From: Limnobacter parvus | GTDB lineage: Bacteria > Pseudomonadota > Gammaproteobacteria > Burkholderiales > Burkholderiaceae_B | NCBI RefSeq assembly: GCF_024623725.1 | Contig: NZ_JANKHG010000017.1 | Coordinates: 99,264 to 163,263 of the forward strand | Length of the DNA stretch: 64,000 bases | Reading direction: 5' to 3' | Shown: positions 1 to 9,564 of the stretch, in pieces | Layout of the letters: each line of letters begins with the position of its first letter | How positions within the stretch are numbered: the stretch's first letter is position 1 | Program-made: the position numbers and the translations under genes | Notes under the pieces: generated by a model | Told to the model about the DNA's origin: nothing | What the model saw: the letters and a program-made list of their open reading frames with translations, nothing else | Databases searched by the model: none

Positions 1-833
1 CACTCATCAAGTGCGCCAGTGATAGGCGCGGCACTGCCGGGTTCAGGCGTACATGCCAAAGGAATGTGGCCTTCGCCAGCCAGCAAGCCGGAAGTGGGGT
101 CTAGCCCAATCCAGCCAGCACCAGGCAAATAAACCTCGCACCAAGCATGCAGGTCAGTGAAGTCTTTTTCAGGACCATCCGGGCCGTCTATGGCTTTTAC
201 GTCGCTGGTGAGTTGGATCAGGTAACCTGAAGCGAATCGCGCAGCCATGCCCAGTCGTCGGAATATCTGCACCATCAGCCAGGCAGTGTCGCGGCAAGAG
301 CCCGAGCCATTGTTCAGGGTTTCATCCGGGGTTTGAACACCTGGTTCCATGCGGATCAAGTACTTGATTCGATTGGCCAGGTCCTGATTCAGGGCAACCA
401 AAAAATCAATGGTTTTCACCCGGCTTAAGTTCATTTCGGCCATGTAGGCATTGAATGCCTTGCCGGTGTGGCAGGCAACCAGGTAGGGGGCCAACTCCTG
501 GTCTAGTGCTTCATCGTATTTGAAGGGGAAATACTCTGCGGATTCTTCCAGAAAGAAATCAAAAGGATTCAACACTGACATTTCCGCAACCAAGTCGATC
601 GCGATTTCCAGCGTTTGGGTGCGTTCCGGGAATGTCAGGCGCCCTAGGTAATTGCTTTGTGGGTCTTGTTGCCAGTTAATGAAGTGGGTCTGCGGCAGCA
701 CCTTCATGCTGTAGCTTAAAATGCGCGTACGGCAGTGGGGGGCAGGGCGTAGACGCACCACTTGGGGGCCAAGGTTGATAAGGCGGTCGTAGCGGTAGCG
801 TGTAATATGGCGCAGAGCAACGTGAATAGACAC
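1..833 (-). CDS. Transglutaminase-like family protein (3' end cut by window)
   Basis: The minus-strand frame starts at GTG 833 and is still open at position 3, giving 277 codons. The N-terminus (SIHVALRHITRYRYD) is the beta-strand opening typical of bacterial transglutaminase-like N-terminal domains. The core has the cysteine-protease triad pattern: NNGSGSCRDSAWLM (Cys), then LHAWCEVYLPGAGWIGLDPT (His and Asp). Such proteins are usually cytoplasmic peptidases or transglutaminase homologues of unknown substrate and often sit with alpha-E proteins or circularly permuted ATP-grasp proteins, which would lie left of the window. It is divergent from the PNPOx-like gene at 893. The family call is firm; the function is not. 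GTG was chosen because the conserved SIHV strand follows directly. Confidence 0.85.
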   Translation of the reverse strand, partial: MSIHVALRHITRYRYDRLINLGPQVVRLRPAPHCRTRILSYSMKVLPQTHFINWQQDPQSNYLGRLTFPERTQTLEIAIDLVAEMSVLNPFDFFLEESAEYFPFKYDEALDQELAPYLVACHTGKAFNAYMAEMNLSRVKTIDFLVALNQDLANRIKYLIRMEPGVQTPDETLNNGSGSCRDTAWLMVQIFRRLGMAARFASGYLIQLTSDVKAIDGPDGPEKDFTDLHAWCEVYLPGAGWIGLDPTSGLLAGEGHIPLACTPEPGSAAPITGALDE

Positions 834-892
834 TTTGTAATCCCAAAAATGAAGCCGAACAAACAAAACCAGTTTACGGCGTGGAGGCAAGC

Positions 893-1438
893 ATGAACCA
901 TGCCGAAGAAATATGGAAAACTTTGGTGCGCGCCACTGTTGACAAAAAGCACCCCTGGCGCGTGGTGGGCTTTGGCACAGCAGGCCAGCATGGCCCGCAG
1001 GTGCGTTCCGTTATTTTGCGTGGCGCCAATCCAGAAGAACGCCAGTTGGTGTTTTACACCGACAAGCGCAGCCAGAAAATCAGCGACATAGAAAACGACC
1101 CGCGCGTGGCATTGTTGTTCTGGAATGCCAGAAACAATACCCAACTGCGAGTATGTGGCATAGCTGGGCAGCAGGCCAGTGAATTGATTGTGAATAGTCT
1201 TTGGTTGCGTATTCCCGACTACGCGCGCAAGGACTACGCCACCTTAAGTGCGCCGGGTTCTGTAATTGAAACATCCCCATCGGGCATAGCACTTGAAAAT
1301 GCCAGGGAAAATTTTGTGGTTCTGAATGTGATGGTGGAATACATGGAAATGTTGCGCCTTGACCGAGATGGCCATGTACGAATTGCATTTGCGTTGAATG
1401 AGATGAATGAATGGATTCAGACGGAACTGATTCCCTAA
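893..1438 (+). CDS. Pyridoxamine 5'-phosphate oxidase-like FMN-binding split-barrel protein
   Basis: 181 residues. The fold is recognised from the order of the N-terminal helix (AEEIWKTLVRATVDKKHPWR), the flavin-binding strand QVRSVILRGANPEERQLVFYTDKRSQK, and the ENDPRVALLFWN segment, which match the PNPOx-like (Pyridox_oxase_2 type) family. The ATG at 893 is preceded by GGAGG at 883-887 with five bases spacing, so it is preferred over the in-frame GTG at 881. The true substrate is unknown: members include real PNP oxidases and general flavin/F420-type reductases, and this one is shorter than classical PdxH (about 215 residues) and lacks its C-terminal extension. Monocistronic by spacing. Confidence 0.8.
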   Translation: MNHAEEIWKTLVRATVDKKHPWRVVGFGTAGQHGPQVRSVILRGANPEERQLVFYTDKRSQKISDIENDPRVALLFWNARNNTQLRVCGIAGQQASELIVNSLWLRIPDYARKDYATLSAPGSVIETSPSGIALENARENFVVLNVMVEYMEMLRLDRDGHVRIAFALNEMNEWIQTELIP

Positions 1439-1478
1439 AAAATTGAACCAATCTATTTCTTCGTCTACGCAATGAATA

Positions 1479-1500
1479 GCAGGTGCAGGTATGCACCTGC
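1479..1500. terminator. Stem-loop, possible terminator
   Basis: A perfect 9-bp stem (GCAGGTGCA / TGCACCTGC) with a 4-base loop lies 41 bases after the PNPOx-like gene. AATGAAT and ATTCATT on the two sides could extend it with a bulge. There is no T-run after it, so an intrinsic terminator is only one reading; an RNA-stability hairpin is another. Confidence 0.4.
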
Positions 1501-1687
1501 ATTCCATTCATTGGAAGGCAGTATGTCGATCGAACCGGTTTCGGGTTGTAGCTAGGCAGCGATGCTGCAATTGCCCTGATAGAGAGCTTTGTGTACCAAG
1601 TGGGTTGAAGCCTTACTAAATTCCCAGTCCGGTTTGCTATCCTTACCAAAGGGCATGTCAGTAACCGTGAAATGAAGGGAAATTCCA

Positions 1688-2539
1688 GTGAGCAATGACC
1701 AATACACACCACCCAAAGTTTGGGTCTGGGACAAAGAAAATGGTGGTAAGTTTGCAAACATCAATCGCCCAATCGCCGGGCCGACGCATGACAAAGAACT
1801 ACCTGTTGGCGAGCATCCCTTGCAGTTGTATTCGCTGGCCACACCCAACGGTGTGAAAGTAACAGTAATGCTTGAAGAATTATTGGCGCTAGGTCATTCA
1901 GGCGCTGAATACGATGCATGGCTGATCAACATCTCCAATGGCGATCAGTTCAGCAGCGGTTTTGTTGAAGTAAACCCCAACAGTAAAATTCCCGCTTTGC
2001 TAGATCGCAGCACCACGCCAGCTACTCGCGTATTCGAGTCCGGTGCCATTCTTTTGTACCTTGCTGAAAAATTCAAGGCATTCCTGCCCACCGATGCATC
2101 AAAGCGTACTGAAGCCTTGTCTTGGTTATTCTGGCAAATGGGCAGCGCGCCCATGCTGGGTGGCGGCTTTGGCCATTTCTATGCCTATGCCCCTGAAAAG
2201 TATGAATACCCGATTAACCGGTATGCCATGGAAGTAAAGCGTCAACTTGATGTTCTTGATCGTCAACTGGCCAAGAACCAGTTCATTTCAGGCAATGAGT
2301 ACACCATTGCCGACATGGCCATTTGGCCTTGGTACGGGGCTTTGGTCACCAACAAAGTCTATGAAGCTGCCGAATTTTTGGAAGCGAATACCTACACCCA
2401 TGTTTTGCGCTGGACGCATGAAATTGCTGCACGCCCTGCGGTGGTTCGCGGTCGCATGGTGAATCGTGGCTGGGGCGACGCCAACGAGCAAGTACCCGAA
2501 CGGCACAGTGTCAGCGACTTTGACGGCAAAGCCGTTTAA
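1688..2539 (+). CDS. yghU: YghU-type glutathione S-transferase / disulfide-bond oxidoreductase
   Basis: 283 residues from a GTG start. The opening YTPPKVWVWDKENGGKFANINRPIAGPTHDKELP is the long N-terminal extension diagnostic of E. coli YghU and its relatives; then follow a thioredoxin-like domain (LYSLATPNGVKVTVMLEELL, NPNSKIPAL, ESGAILLYLAEK) and an all-helical C-terminal domain with GNEYTIADMAIWPWYGALV. These nu-class enzymes bind two glutathiones and show disulfide-bond reductase activity; they are cytoplasmic. The residues TPNG that stand where classical GSTs carry Ser or Cys agree with the family. Followed 14 bases later by a lipoprotein gene, so possibly co-transcribed. Confidence 0.9.
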   Translation: MSNDQYTPPKVWVWDKENGGKFANINRPIAGPTHDKELPVGEHPLQLYSLATPNGVKVTVMLEELLALGHSGAEYDAWLINISNGDQFSSGFVEVNPNSKIPALLDRSTTPATRVFESGAILLYLAEKFKAFLPTDASKRTEALSWLFWQMGSAPMLGGGFGHFYAYAPEKYEYPINRYAMEVKRQLDVLDRQLAKNQFISGNEYTIADMAIWPWYGALVTNKVYEAAEFLEANTYTHVLRWTHEIAARPAVVRGRMVNRGWGDANEQVPERHSVSDFDGKAV

Positions 2540-2553
2540 CCGGAGTAATTGAA

Positions 2554-2949
2554 TTGCACAAAGTTATTTGTATTGGCTTGCTGGCAGGCTTGGCCGGTTG
2601 CGCTTCCAGTCACGATTTATCCAGTGGTTCCAATATGCTGGGTGGTGGCTACAAACAAGAAGAATTGGGTCCAGGTCTCTTTTCGATTTATGCTCGTTCA
2701 AATCATGCGCCATGGGCCAACTATGAAGCAGCACGTGTTACCTGGCGCAATGGTGCTGAAAAAGCCTGTGGCTCGGGTGCGTACGATGAGTTGGCAATCA
2801 ACGAAAGTGAGCGCGACACCGGCCTGCAAACAAGCACAGGGGTGCGCTACATGGTGACCGAACGAACAGGCTATGCCCAGTGTGATTCAAGCACATTGAG
2901 CGAAAGCGAAGTGCAGCAACGCGTGAACAAAGATTCACTAATTCGATAA
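2554..2949 (+). CDS. Small hypothetical lipoprotein
   Basis: 131 residues from TTG 2554, with GGAG at 2542-2545 eight bases upstream; no ATG fits. The N-terminus LHKVICIGLLAGLAGCASS is a lipoprotein signal peptide with lipobox LAGC, so the mature protein would be membrane-anchored in the periplasm. The rest is about 110 residues with two further cysteines (EKACGSG and YAQCDSS) that could pair. I do not recognise a family. It sits directly after the YghU-like gene, a thiol-redox enzyme, which may or may not be meaningful. Confidence 0.7.
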   Translation: MHKVICIGLLAGLAGCASSHDLSSGSNMLGGGYKQEELGPGLFSIYARSNHAPWANYEAARVTWRNGAEKACGSGAYDELAINESERDTGLQTSTGVRYMVTERTGYAQCDSSTLSESEVQQRVNKDSLIR

Positions 2950-2990
2950 TTGCATGCGTTTTTGACCAAGTGTGGGTCAGCAGGACAAAG

Positions 2991-4541
2991 ATGATTAATC
3001 ATTTCAAATCGCTTTCAGTGGCGGCGTTGCTGTTGGGGCTGTTGCAGGGGTGCGCCCTGCCACATCTCAACGAAAGAACTACATCAGCTGCCCTGGGTGA
3101 ACAACTTGCCAGAGAAACCCGCTTGGGGCAGGCTTTGGCTCCGCGAGAGCACAACAACAAAGGCAAGGATGGAATTTACCCAATTCAGGATCCGACAGAG
3201 GCATTGGCCAGCCGAGTTGCCCTTGCCAGAACGGCCGAACGCACCATCGACATTCAATCCTACATTTGGCGCGATGACACCACCGGTACCTTGTTGTTGA
3301 ACGAGCTTCGGCGCGCCGCAGATCGAGGCGTGCGAGTCCGTCTGCTTCTGGACGACCACGGCATGACAGGGCTTGACAACAAGCTCAATGCGCTTGATCG
3401 GCACCCCAACGCCGAGGTCCGTTTATTTAATCCTTTTGTGATCCGCAACCCAAAGTGGTTGGGTTACATCACTGATTTTCCGCGGGTGAATCGTCGCATG
3501 CACAACAAGTCGTTCACCGTGGACAACGTGGTGACCATTTCAGGTGGGCGCAACATCGGCGACGAATATTTCGGAGCTACCAATGTGGCCTTGTTCAACG
3601 ACCTCGATGTATTGTGTGTAGGCAACGTAGTTCGGGTGGTTTCTCGCGATTTTGATGCTTACTGGCACAGTGATTCTTCCTACCCATCGAACAAGATCCT
3701 GATCCCGTCAGACCCAGACCTTCTTGACAAACTCGATTCAGAAGAGTTGGGTGCCTTTGATGCAGACCGAGCCGCGAAGTACACACTTAAGGTACAAGAT
3801 TCTGTGTTTCTTCGAGATTTCCTGAATGGTATTTTGCCTTTTCAGTGGACTTCTGTGCGCATGGTCAGCGATGACCCGGCGAAAGGTTTGGACGAAGCCA
3901 GCCGCGAAGACTACCTGGTGGCTGAATTGCGTGATTTCATCGGAGAGCCCAAGTTCAGTTTGAGTGTGGTGTCTCCTTATTTTGTTCCTTCAGAAAAAGG
4001 CATTGAATTTTTTTCAAGGTTGGCCAAGGCCGGTGTAAATGTTCAGGTTCTTACCAATTCACTGGAGGCCACCGATGTGGCAGCGGTACATTCCGGCTAT
4101 GCCAAGACCCGACAGGAATTGTTGAAGGCTGGTGTGAAACTGTTCGAGTTGAAAAGTACTCCTGGCGTGTCGGCACCCAGTCGCGCCAAGCGAAACTTGA
4201 TGTTGGGCAACTCCGGTTCTAGCTTGCACACCAAAACATTCTCGGTCGACGGCACACGGGTGTTTGTGGGGTCGTTTAATTTCGACCCACGCTCAGTGAA
4301 TTTGAACACTGAAATGGGATTTCTGATTGATAGTCCAGGTTTGGCCACCCAAATAGATCTGGGCTTTCAGGCATTGCCCGCCACAGCGTATGAAGTTCGG
4401 CTGGATGAAAATGAGTCGCTGGTGTGGATAGAAAGACAGGGAGGGAAGGAGGTTGTGCACAACCTGGAGCCCAAGGCCACCATGTGGCGTAAAGCAGTGG
4501 TGTTTTTTTATTCCCTGCTGCCCATCAATGATTTGTTGTAG
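2991..4541 (+). CDS. Phospholipase D family lipoprotein, ClsC/YmdC-like cardiolipin synthase
   Basis: 516 residues. Two HKD motifs are present: MHNKSFTVDN with the downstream GGRNIGDEYFG, and LHTKTFSVDG with the downstream GSFNFDPRSVNLNTE. This is the ClsC (YmdC) arrangement; such enzymes join phosphatidylglycerol with a second phospholipid to make cardiolipin, or act as membrane phospholipases. A lipobox (LLQGC) follows a short hydrophobic stretch, so it is probably a membrane-attached lipoprotein. The ATG at 2991 (AGGA at 2982-2985) is favoured over an upstream in-frame GTG at 2970 because the signal peptide begins MINHFKS. The C-terminal tail WRKAVVFFYSLLPINDLL is typical of the subfamily. 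Confidence 0.85.
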   Translation: MINHFKSLSVAALLLGLLQGCALPHLNERTTSAALGEQLARETRLGQALAPREHNNKGKDGIYPIQDPTEALASRVALARTAERTIDIQSYIWRDDTTGTLLLNELRRAADRGVRVRLLLDDHGMTGLDNKLNALDRHPNAEVRLFNPFVIRNPKWLGYITDFPRVNRRMHNKSFTVDNVVTISGGRNIGDEYFGATNVALFNDLDVLCVGNVVRVVSRDFDAYWHSDSSYPSNKILIPSDPDLLDKLDSEELGAFDADRAAKYTLKVQDSVFLRDFLNGILPFQWTSVRMVSDDPAKGLDEASREDYLVAELRDFIGEPKFSLSVVSPYFVPSEKGIEFFSRLAKAGVNVQVLTNSLEATDVAAVHSGYAKTRQELLKAGVKLFELKSTPGVSAPSRAKRNLMLGNSGSSLHTKTFSVDGTRVFVGSFNFDPRSVNLNTEMGFLIDSPGLATQIDLGFQALPATAYEVRLDENESLVWIERQGGKEVVHNLEPKATMWRKAVVFFYSLLPINDLL

Positions 4542-4560
4542 CAGCAGGAATATTCAAGGC

Positions 4561-4755
4561 TTAGTCTTGTTCTTCAATCCACGTCATCTGGATGGCTTCC
4601 AGAATTTTTTCATTTGATTTTTCCGGGTCGTCTTCAAAGCCGGGCAGGGCGCAAACCCAACTGTGCAAATCAGTGAAGCGAATGTACTGAGGGTCTACAT
4701 CCGGGTGGGCGTCGATCAGTTCAAGCGCAATGTCCAGCGTGTCAGTCCATTTCAT
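4561..4755 (-). CDS. iscX: IscX, iron-sulfur assembly accessory protein
   Basis: 64 residues, normal for IscX. The sequence MKWTDTLDIALELIDAHPDVDP, then RFTDLHSWVCALPGF and a C-terminal ILEAIQMTWIEE, is the family signature. IscX is a small acidic protein that binds IscS and iron and tunes the rate of cluster assembly. It is the last gene of the isc operon, 17 bases after fdx, and converges on the phospholipase D gene with only 19 bases between stop codons; no terminator hairpin is obvious in that gap. Confidence 0.97.
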   Translation of the reverse strand: MKWTDTLDIALELIDAHPDVDPQYIRFTDLHSWVCALPGFEDDPEKSNEKILEAIQMTWIEEQD

Positions 4756-4772
4756 GGTGCAAGTTCCTACTA

Positions 4773-5111
4773 TTAATGGTTTTCGCGGGCGTGGTTGATG
4801 GTGTATTTGGGCAGTTCAACCACCAAATCCTTGTCGGCCAGTTTCACCTGGCACGACAAACGGCTTTGCGGGGTCAAGCCCCAGGCCATGTCCAGCAAGT
4901 CATCTTCGTCGTCGTCACTTTCGGTCAGGCTGTTGAAACCTTCTTTAATTACCACGTGGCAAGTGGTGCAGGCGCAACTCATTTCACAGGCATGTTCCAA
5001 AGCAATTCCATTGGCCAAAATGGTTTCACACAGTTGTGCACCCGTTGGTGCTTCAATGGTTTTGCCTTCCGGGCACAAGCTTTCATGGGGCAAAATTTTA
5101 ATAATGGGCAT
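4773..5111 (-). CDS. fdx: ISC-type [2Fe-2S] ferredoxin
   Basis: 112 residues, normal length. The cluster ligands appear as C-x5-C-x2-C (HACEMSCACTTC) and a fourth Cys about 36 residues later (SRLSCQV). An acidic patch SLTESDDDEDDLLD precedes it, as in E. coli Fdx, where it mediates binding to IscS. Fdx supplies electrons for reductive steps in cluster assembly in the cytoplasm. Located between hscA and iscX in the usual isc order. Confidence 0.97.
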   Translation of the reverse strand: MPIIKILPHESLCPEGKTIEAPTGAQLCETILANGIALEHACEMSCACTTCHVVIKEGFNSLTESDDDEDDLLDMAWGLTPQSRLSCQVKLADKDLVVELPKYTINHARENH

Positions 5112-5143
5112 GTAACAATCTCTCGTATTCAGTTAATTTGCTT

Positions 5144-7030
5144 CTATTTTGAAGAAGCACCGCCCAGCGTGGTGCTGACGGTGTCGATGGTCTTTCCGGT
5201 CAATGCTTTGCGAATACCCGCATCCATGCGGCGCGCAGCAAAGTCTTCGGTAAGGTGGCTTAGGTCTTCAATACCTTTTTCAATGGCGCGCAGTTCGCTG
5301 CTTTCCGCCAGGGCACGCAGGGCTTCAATGCTGCTTTCAATACCGGAACGTTCATCGCTTGTCAGCAATTCACTGTCTTTGGCGATGGCTGCTTCAACCG
5401 ATTCCACCAAACGCAGTGCTTCCACTTGCTGCTCGCGCAGCTGGCGCGCATTCATGTCTGATTCAGCAAACTCAAAGCTGTTTTTCAGCATGCCGGCAAT
5501 TTGATCGTCGTCCAGTCCGTAGGAAGGCTTCACCGTGATGTTGGCAGAAACGCCTGATCCGGTTTCCATGGCATTCACTGCGAGCAAGCCATCCGCATCC
5601 ACCTGGAAAGTCACGCGAATGCGTGCAGCACCAGCCACCATGGGTGGAATACCGCGCAGCTCGAATCGGGCCAGCGAACGGTTTTCTGAAACCAGCTCGC
5701 GCTCGCCTTGCAGCACATGAATGGCCATGGCGGTTTGGCCGTCTTTGAATGTGGTGAATTCTTGCGCACGCGCCACCGGAATGGTGCTGTTGCGGTTGAT
5801 AACGCGTTCAGTCAGCCCGCCCATGGTTTCCAGGCCCAAGCTTAGCGGTATAACATCCAGCAAAAGCAATTCATCGTCGTTCCGGTTGCCAGCGAGTGTA
5901 TCCGCCTGGATGGATGCGCCAATCGCCACCACTTCATCGGGGTTCAAGTTCACCAAAGGGTCTTTGCCAAAAAAGGCTTTTACCGCCTTGCGGATCACTG
6001 GCATGCGGGTAGAGCCACCCACCATCACCACGCCATCAATGTCATCAATAGTTAAGCCGGCATCTCGCAATGTTTTGCGGGCGGCTTGAATGGTGCGCTT
6101 GACCAAAGGTTCTACGATGGTTTCAAACTGTTCGGCGGTTACTGTTTCAGCAATGGTTTCACCGCTTTTGAATTCAACACTTAGAAAGGCAGTGTGCTCG
6201 TGGGAAATTTGTTCTTTCACACGACGGCACGCCATCACCAGGCGTGAACGTTGTTGCGGGTTCAATTCTTCAAAGCCGTGGTTGCCAATGAAGTGATCGG
6301 CCATGGCACGGTCGAAGTCGTCGCCACCCAAAGCAGAATCACCGCCAGTGGCCAACACTTCGAATACGCCTGCTTGCAAGCGAAGGATGGACACATCGAA
6401 TGTGCCACCACCCAAATCGAACACAACAAACTGGCCTTGGGCTTTTTGATCAAGACCGTACGCCACTGCAGCGGCGGTGGGCTCGTTAATCAAGCGCAGC
6501 ACATTCAAGCCCGCAAGTTGGGCTGCATCTTTGGTGGCCTGGCGCTGTGCGTCGTCAAAATAAGCTGGTACGGTAATGACCGCACCCACCAGTTCGCCGC
6601 CCAAGGTGGCTTCAGCACGTTTGCGCAAGGCACGTAAAATATCGGCAGATACTTCAACAGGGCTTTTGGTGCCGTAATCGGTCTCAATTTCAACCATGCC
6701 GCCAGAATCTTTGACGGTGTAGGGCAGGTTCAAACCCTGCACGTCTGCATAGCCACGGCCCATCAGGCGCTTCACCGAGAACACGGTGTTGAAGGGGTCA
6801 GTGTCGGCACACGCCAAGGCATCTTCACCCATGTTTTTTACACCGTTTTCACCGTAGCGCACCACGCTGGGCAAAATAACCCGGCCCGATGCATCGGGCA
6901 AACATTCAGCACTGCCACTGCGCACGCTGGCCACCAGCGAATGCGTGGTGCCCAAGTCGATGCCCACAGCAAGCCTATGCTCGTGGGGCGCAGTCGACAT
7001 GCCGGGTTCGGCAATTTGTAACAAAGCCAT
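5144..7030 (-). CDS. hscA: HscA, Hsp70-type chaperone for Fe-S scaffold
   Basis: 628 residues, slightly longer than E. coli HscA (616). The ATPase domain shows [13 protein letters not shown] near the N-terminus, [26 protein letters not shown] and [11 protein letters not shown]; the substrate-binding domain and helical lid follow. With HscB it drives ATP-dependent release of clusters from IscU, recognising the LPPVK motif of that protein, which is present here in iscU. Start codon overlaps the hscB stop codon by one base (TAATG), indicating translational coupling. Confidence 0.97.
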   Translation of the reverse strand: MALLQIAEPGMSTAPHEHRLAVGIDLGTTHSLVASVRSGSAECLPDASGRVILPSVVRYGENGVKNMGEDALACADTDPFNTVFSVKRLMGRGYADVQGLNLPYTVKDSGGMVEIETDYGTKSPVEVSADILRALRKRAEATLGGELVGAVITVPAYFDDAQRQATKDAAQLAGLNVLRLINEPTAAAVAYGLDQKAQGQFVVFDLGGGTFDVSILRLQAGVFEVLATGGDSALGGDDFDRAMADHFIGNHGFEELNPQQRSRLVMACRRVKEQISHEHTAFLSVEFKSGETIAETVTAEQFETIVEPLVKRTIQAARKTLRDAGLTIDDIDGVVMVGGSTRMPVIRKAVKAFFGKDPLVNLNPDEVVAIGASIQADTLAGNRNDDELLLLDVIPLSLGLETMGGLTERVINRNSTIPVARAQEFTTFKDGQTAMAIHVLQGERELVSENRSLARFELRGIPPMVAGAARIRVTFQVDADGLLAVNAMETGSGVSANITVKPSYGLDDDQIAGMLKNSFEFAESDMNARQLREQQVEALRLVESVEAAIAKDSELLTSDERSGIESSIEALRALAESSELRAIEKGIEDLSHLTEDFAARRMDAGIRKALTGKTIDTVSTTLGGASSK

Positions 7031-7578
7031 TAGCTGGCGTCCTCCAGTTGCTCCAATTTCTTGGTCAACTCAATCATGAATTTGTCGATAAACAGCAAGG
7101 CCTGCGCGGTGCCGTTGGCCGCCTGCGCATTCTTCTCACCGTCAATTTGTTGTGCGATCAGCGTTAAGCACCGTTTTTTCTCAGCGCCCACTTCATCCAG
7201 CAAGTCTTCGACCGCCTCCACACCTTCAATTTCTTCAAGTGCTTCACGCCATTCCATTTGCTGCATTAACAGGGCGGGGGGCAAATTGCTTTGTTGCCCA
7301 CGCGGGCTTTCACCGTTCAGTTCACACCAGTAAATGGCGCGTTCCATCGGGTTTTGCAAGCGTTTGTAGGCCTCGTTCACACGCGTGGCCCATTGCACGG
7401 CCAGCCGCTTTTCCTGCGCGCTAGAATTCGCGAACCGGTCGGGGTGGGTTTGGCTTTGAAGCCGCAAATAAGAAGCAGAAAGGGCTGCACTGTCCAGTTC
7501 AAACTGGCAGGGCAACCCAAATATGTCGAAATCACTGTCGCTTAACTTAATTGCTAACTTAGTTGCTGAATTAGCCAT
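7030..7578 (-). CDS. hscB: HscB, J-domain co-chaperone
   Basis: 182 residues. The J domain carries the essential HPD ([10 protein letters not shown]), preceded by [14 protein letters not shown] and followed by [22 protein letters not shown]. The C-terminal three-helix bundle ([19 protein letters not shown]) binds IscU. It stimulates the HscA ATPase and delivers IscU. Both ends overlap neighbours by one base: its start overlaps the iscA stop and its stop overlaps the hscA start. It lacks the N-terminal metal-binding cysteines of eukaryotic HscB, as expected. Confidence 0.97.
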   Translation of the reverse strand: MANSATKLAIKLSDSDFDIFGLPCQFELDSAALSASYLRLQSQTHPDRFANSSAQEKRLAVQWATRVNEAYKRLQNPMERAIYWCELNGESPRGQQSNLPPALLMQQMEWREALEEIEGVEAVEDLLDEVGAEKKRCLTLIAQQIDGEKNAQAANGTAQALLFIDKFMIELTKKLEQLEDAS

Positions 7579-7901
7579 TACACAGTGAAGCTTTCACCAC
7601 AGCCGCAGCGCGCCTTTTCGTTGGGGTTGTTGAATTTGAAGCCTTCGTTCAAACCCTCTCGAGCGAAATCAAGCTCGATTCCTTCTAGGTAGGGCATGCT
7701 TTTCGGGTCTACGAACAGCTTCACGCCATGGGCTTCGAACACATTGTCTTCATCGGTCACCGCATCAACAAACTCGAGCTTGTACGCCATGCCGGAACAC
7801 CCGGTTGTGCGCACGCCAATGCGCAGGCCAATTCCCTTGCCACGTTTGGTCAGGAACTTGCTAATGTGGTCGGCGGCGCGTTCTGTCAATGTAATCGCCA
7901 T
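7578..7901 (-). CDS. iscA: IscA, A-type Fe-S carrier
   Basis: 107 residues, exactly the usual length. The three conserved cysteines are present as TTGCSGMAY and the C-terminal [10 protein letters not shown]-type carriers accept iron or a nascent cluster and pass [4Fe-4S] clusters to apo-proteins. It lies 16 bases after iscU and is coupled to hscB by a TAATG overlap. Confidence 0.97.
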   Translation of the reverse strand: MAITLTERAADHISKFLTKRGKGIGLRIGVRTTGCSGMAYKLEFVDAVTDEDNVFEAHGVKLFVDPKSMPYLEGIELDFAREGLNEGFKFNNPNEKARCGCGESFTV

Positions 7902-7917
7902 GGTGTCAACTTCCTTT

Positions 7918-8298
7918 TTAAGCGTGCTTCTTTTTGTAATCTTCCACTGCGGCCTTGATGGCGTCTTCGGCCAAAATGGAGCAGTGAACTTTTACAGGTG
8001 GCAGTGCCAGTTCTTCGGCAATCGCGGTGTTCTTGATTTCCAAAGCCTGGTCCAGGGTTTTGCCCTTGACCCACTCAGTTACCAATGAAGACGATGCAAT
8101 GGCTGAACCACAACCGTAGGTTTTGAATTTCGCGTCGGTGATCAAGCCATCGGCCCCGACCTTGATTTGCAGCTTCATGACGTCGCCGCAAGCAGGTGCC
8201 CCCACCATGCCTGTGCCCACTTCGTCGTCGCCCTTTTCAAACGAGCCAACGTTGCGGGGGTTTTCATAATGGTCTAGAACTTTTTCGCTGTATGCCAT
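7918..8298 (-). CDS. iscU: IscU, Fe-S cluster scaffold
   Basis: 126 residues. Ligand cysteines appear in [22 protein letters not shown] and [10 protein letters not shown]; the HscA-recognition motif LPPVK precedes the last one. IscU receives sulfur from IscS and assembles [2Fe-2S] clusters. The ATG at 8298 ([11 protein letters not shown]) is chosen because a GAGGAG ribosome site lies just upstream; an in-frame start five codons earlier adds an unconserved stretch. Gap to iscS is 27 bases. Confidence 0.97.
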   Translation of the reverse strand: MAYSEKVLDHYENPRNVGSFEKGDDEVGTGMVGAPACGDVMKLQIKVGADGLITDAKFKTYGCGSAIASSSLVTEWVKGKTLDQALEIKNTAIAEELALPPVKVHCSILAEDAIKAAVEDYKKKHA

Positions 8299-8325
8299 GG
8301 TACTTCTCCTCAATCTTTAATTGGT

Positions 8326-9537
8326 TTAGTGCTCTGCCCACTGCACGGTGCTTAGGTCGACGCCGTCCAGGTGCATTTCCCAAAGTGGCGACAATTCGCG
8401 CAACTTCGCAACTTTTTCTTTCATCAATTCAATCGTGAAATCAACATCGGCCTCGGTGGTGAAGCGGCCGATTGAAAAACGAATCGAGCTGTGGGCCAGT
8501 TCATCGCTACGACCCAGAGCGCGTAGCACGTACGATGGTTCCAGCGAGGCGGATGTACAGGCCGAGCCCGATGACACCGCAATGTCTTTTACCGCCATGA
8601 TCAATGACTCGCCTTCCACAAAGTTGAAACTCACGTTCAAGTTGTGTGGAATGCGCTGCTCTAAATCGCCGTTCACATAAATTTCGTCGATGGCTTTCAA
8701 ACCATTCAGCAGACGGTCACGCAGTGCGCGCATGCGGGGCAATTCGCTGGCCATTTCTTCTTTGGCAATGCGGAATGATTCGCCCATGCCCACAATTTGA
8801 TGCGTGGCCAAAGTGCCAGAACGCATGCCGCGTTCGTGGCCGCCACCGTGAATTTGGGCATCAATGCGAATACGGGGCTTGCGGCGCACGTACAGGGCAC
8901 CAACACCCTTGGGGCCGTAGGTTTTGTGTGCACAAAAGCTCATCAAATCCACTTTCAGTTTTTGCAGGTCAATTTCAACCTTGCCAGTGGCCTGGGCTGC
9001 ATCCACATGAAAAATGATGCCTTTTTCGCGGCACATCTCGCCAATGGCGGGAATGTCTTGAATCACACCAATTTCATTGTTCACGTACATGATTGAAATC
9101 AGCACGGTGTCTGGGCGAATGGCCGCTTTCAGCGCGTCCATGCTCACCAGGCCGTTTTCCTGAACGTCCAGGTAAGTGGCTTCGAAGCCATGGCGTTCAA
9201 GGTCACGGAAAGTGTCCAGCACTGCCTTGTGCTCAGTTTTCACGGTAATGATGTGCTTGCCTTTGGTTTCGCCATAGAACAGCGCTGCGCCTTTGATGGC
9301 CAGGTTGTTTGATTCAGTGGCACCAGAAGTCCACACGATTTCACGTGGATCGGCGTTGACCAAGGCCGCGACATCTTCACGGGCTTTTTCAACAGCTTCT
9401 TCAGCAGTCCAGCCGTAGGCGTGGCTACGCGATGCCGGGTTGCCAAAGCTTTCGCGCAGGAAAGGGATCATGGCGTCGGCTACGCGCGGGTCCACTGGGG
9501 TGGTGGCGCTGTAATCGAGATAAATCGGCATCTTCAT
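8326..9537 (-). CDS. iscS: IscS, cysteine desulfurase
   Basis: 403 residues (E. coli 404). It converts cysteine to alanine and carries the persulfide sulfur to IscU and to tRNA thiolation partners. The PLP lysine lies in [12 protein letters not shown]; the mobile catalytic cysteine is in [14 protein letters not shown]; the N-terminus [16 protein letters not shown] and [13 protein letters not shown] are typical of group I desulfurases. The ATG at 9537 has GGAG nine bases upstream; a second in-frame ATG is two codons later. Second gene of the operon, 27 bases after iscR. Confidence 0.98.
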   Translation of the reverse strand: MKMPIYLDYSATTPVDPRVADAMIPFLRESFGNPASRSHAYGWTAEEAVEKAREDVAALVNADPREIVWTSGATESNNLAIKGAALFYGETKGKHIITVKTEHKAVLDTFRDLERHGFEATYLDVQENGLVSMDALKAAIRPDTVLISIMYVNNEIGVIQDIPAIGEMCREKGIIFHVDAAQATGKVEIDLQKLKVDLMSFCAHKTYGPKGVGALYVRRKPRIRIDAQIHGGGHERGMRSGTLATHQIVGMGESFRIAKEEMASELPRMRALRDRLLNGLKAIDEIYVNGDLEQRIPHNLNVSFNFVEGESLIMAVKDIAVSSGSACTSASLEPSYVLRALGRSDELAHSSIRFSIGRFTTEADVDFTIELMKEKVAKLRELSPLWEMHLDGVDLSTVQWAEH

Positions 9538-9564
9538 AATGTGTGTGCTCCAATCAACTGCAAA

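Noticed and set aside
4776..5504. 242-codon plus-strand frame over fdx and hscA
   Set aside because: Antisense to two certain isc genes, with low-complexity translation and no ribosome site.
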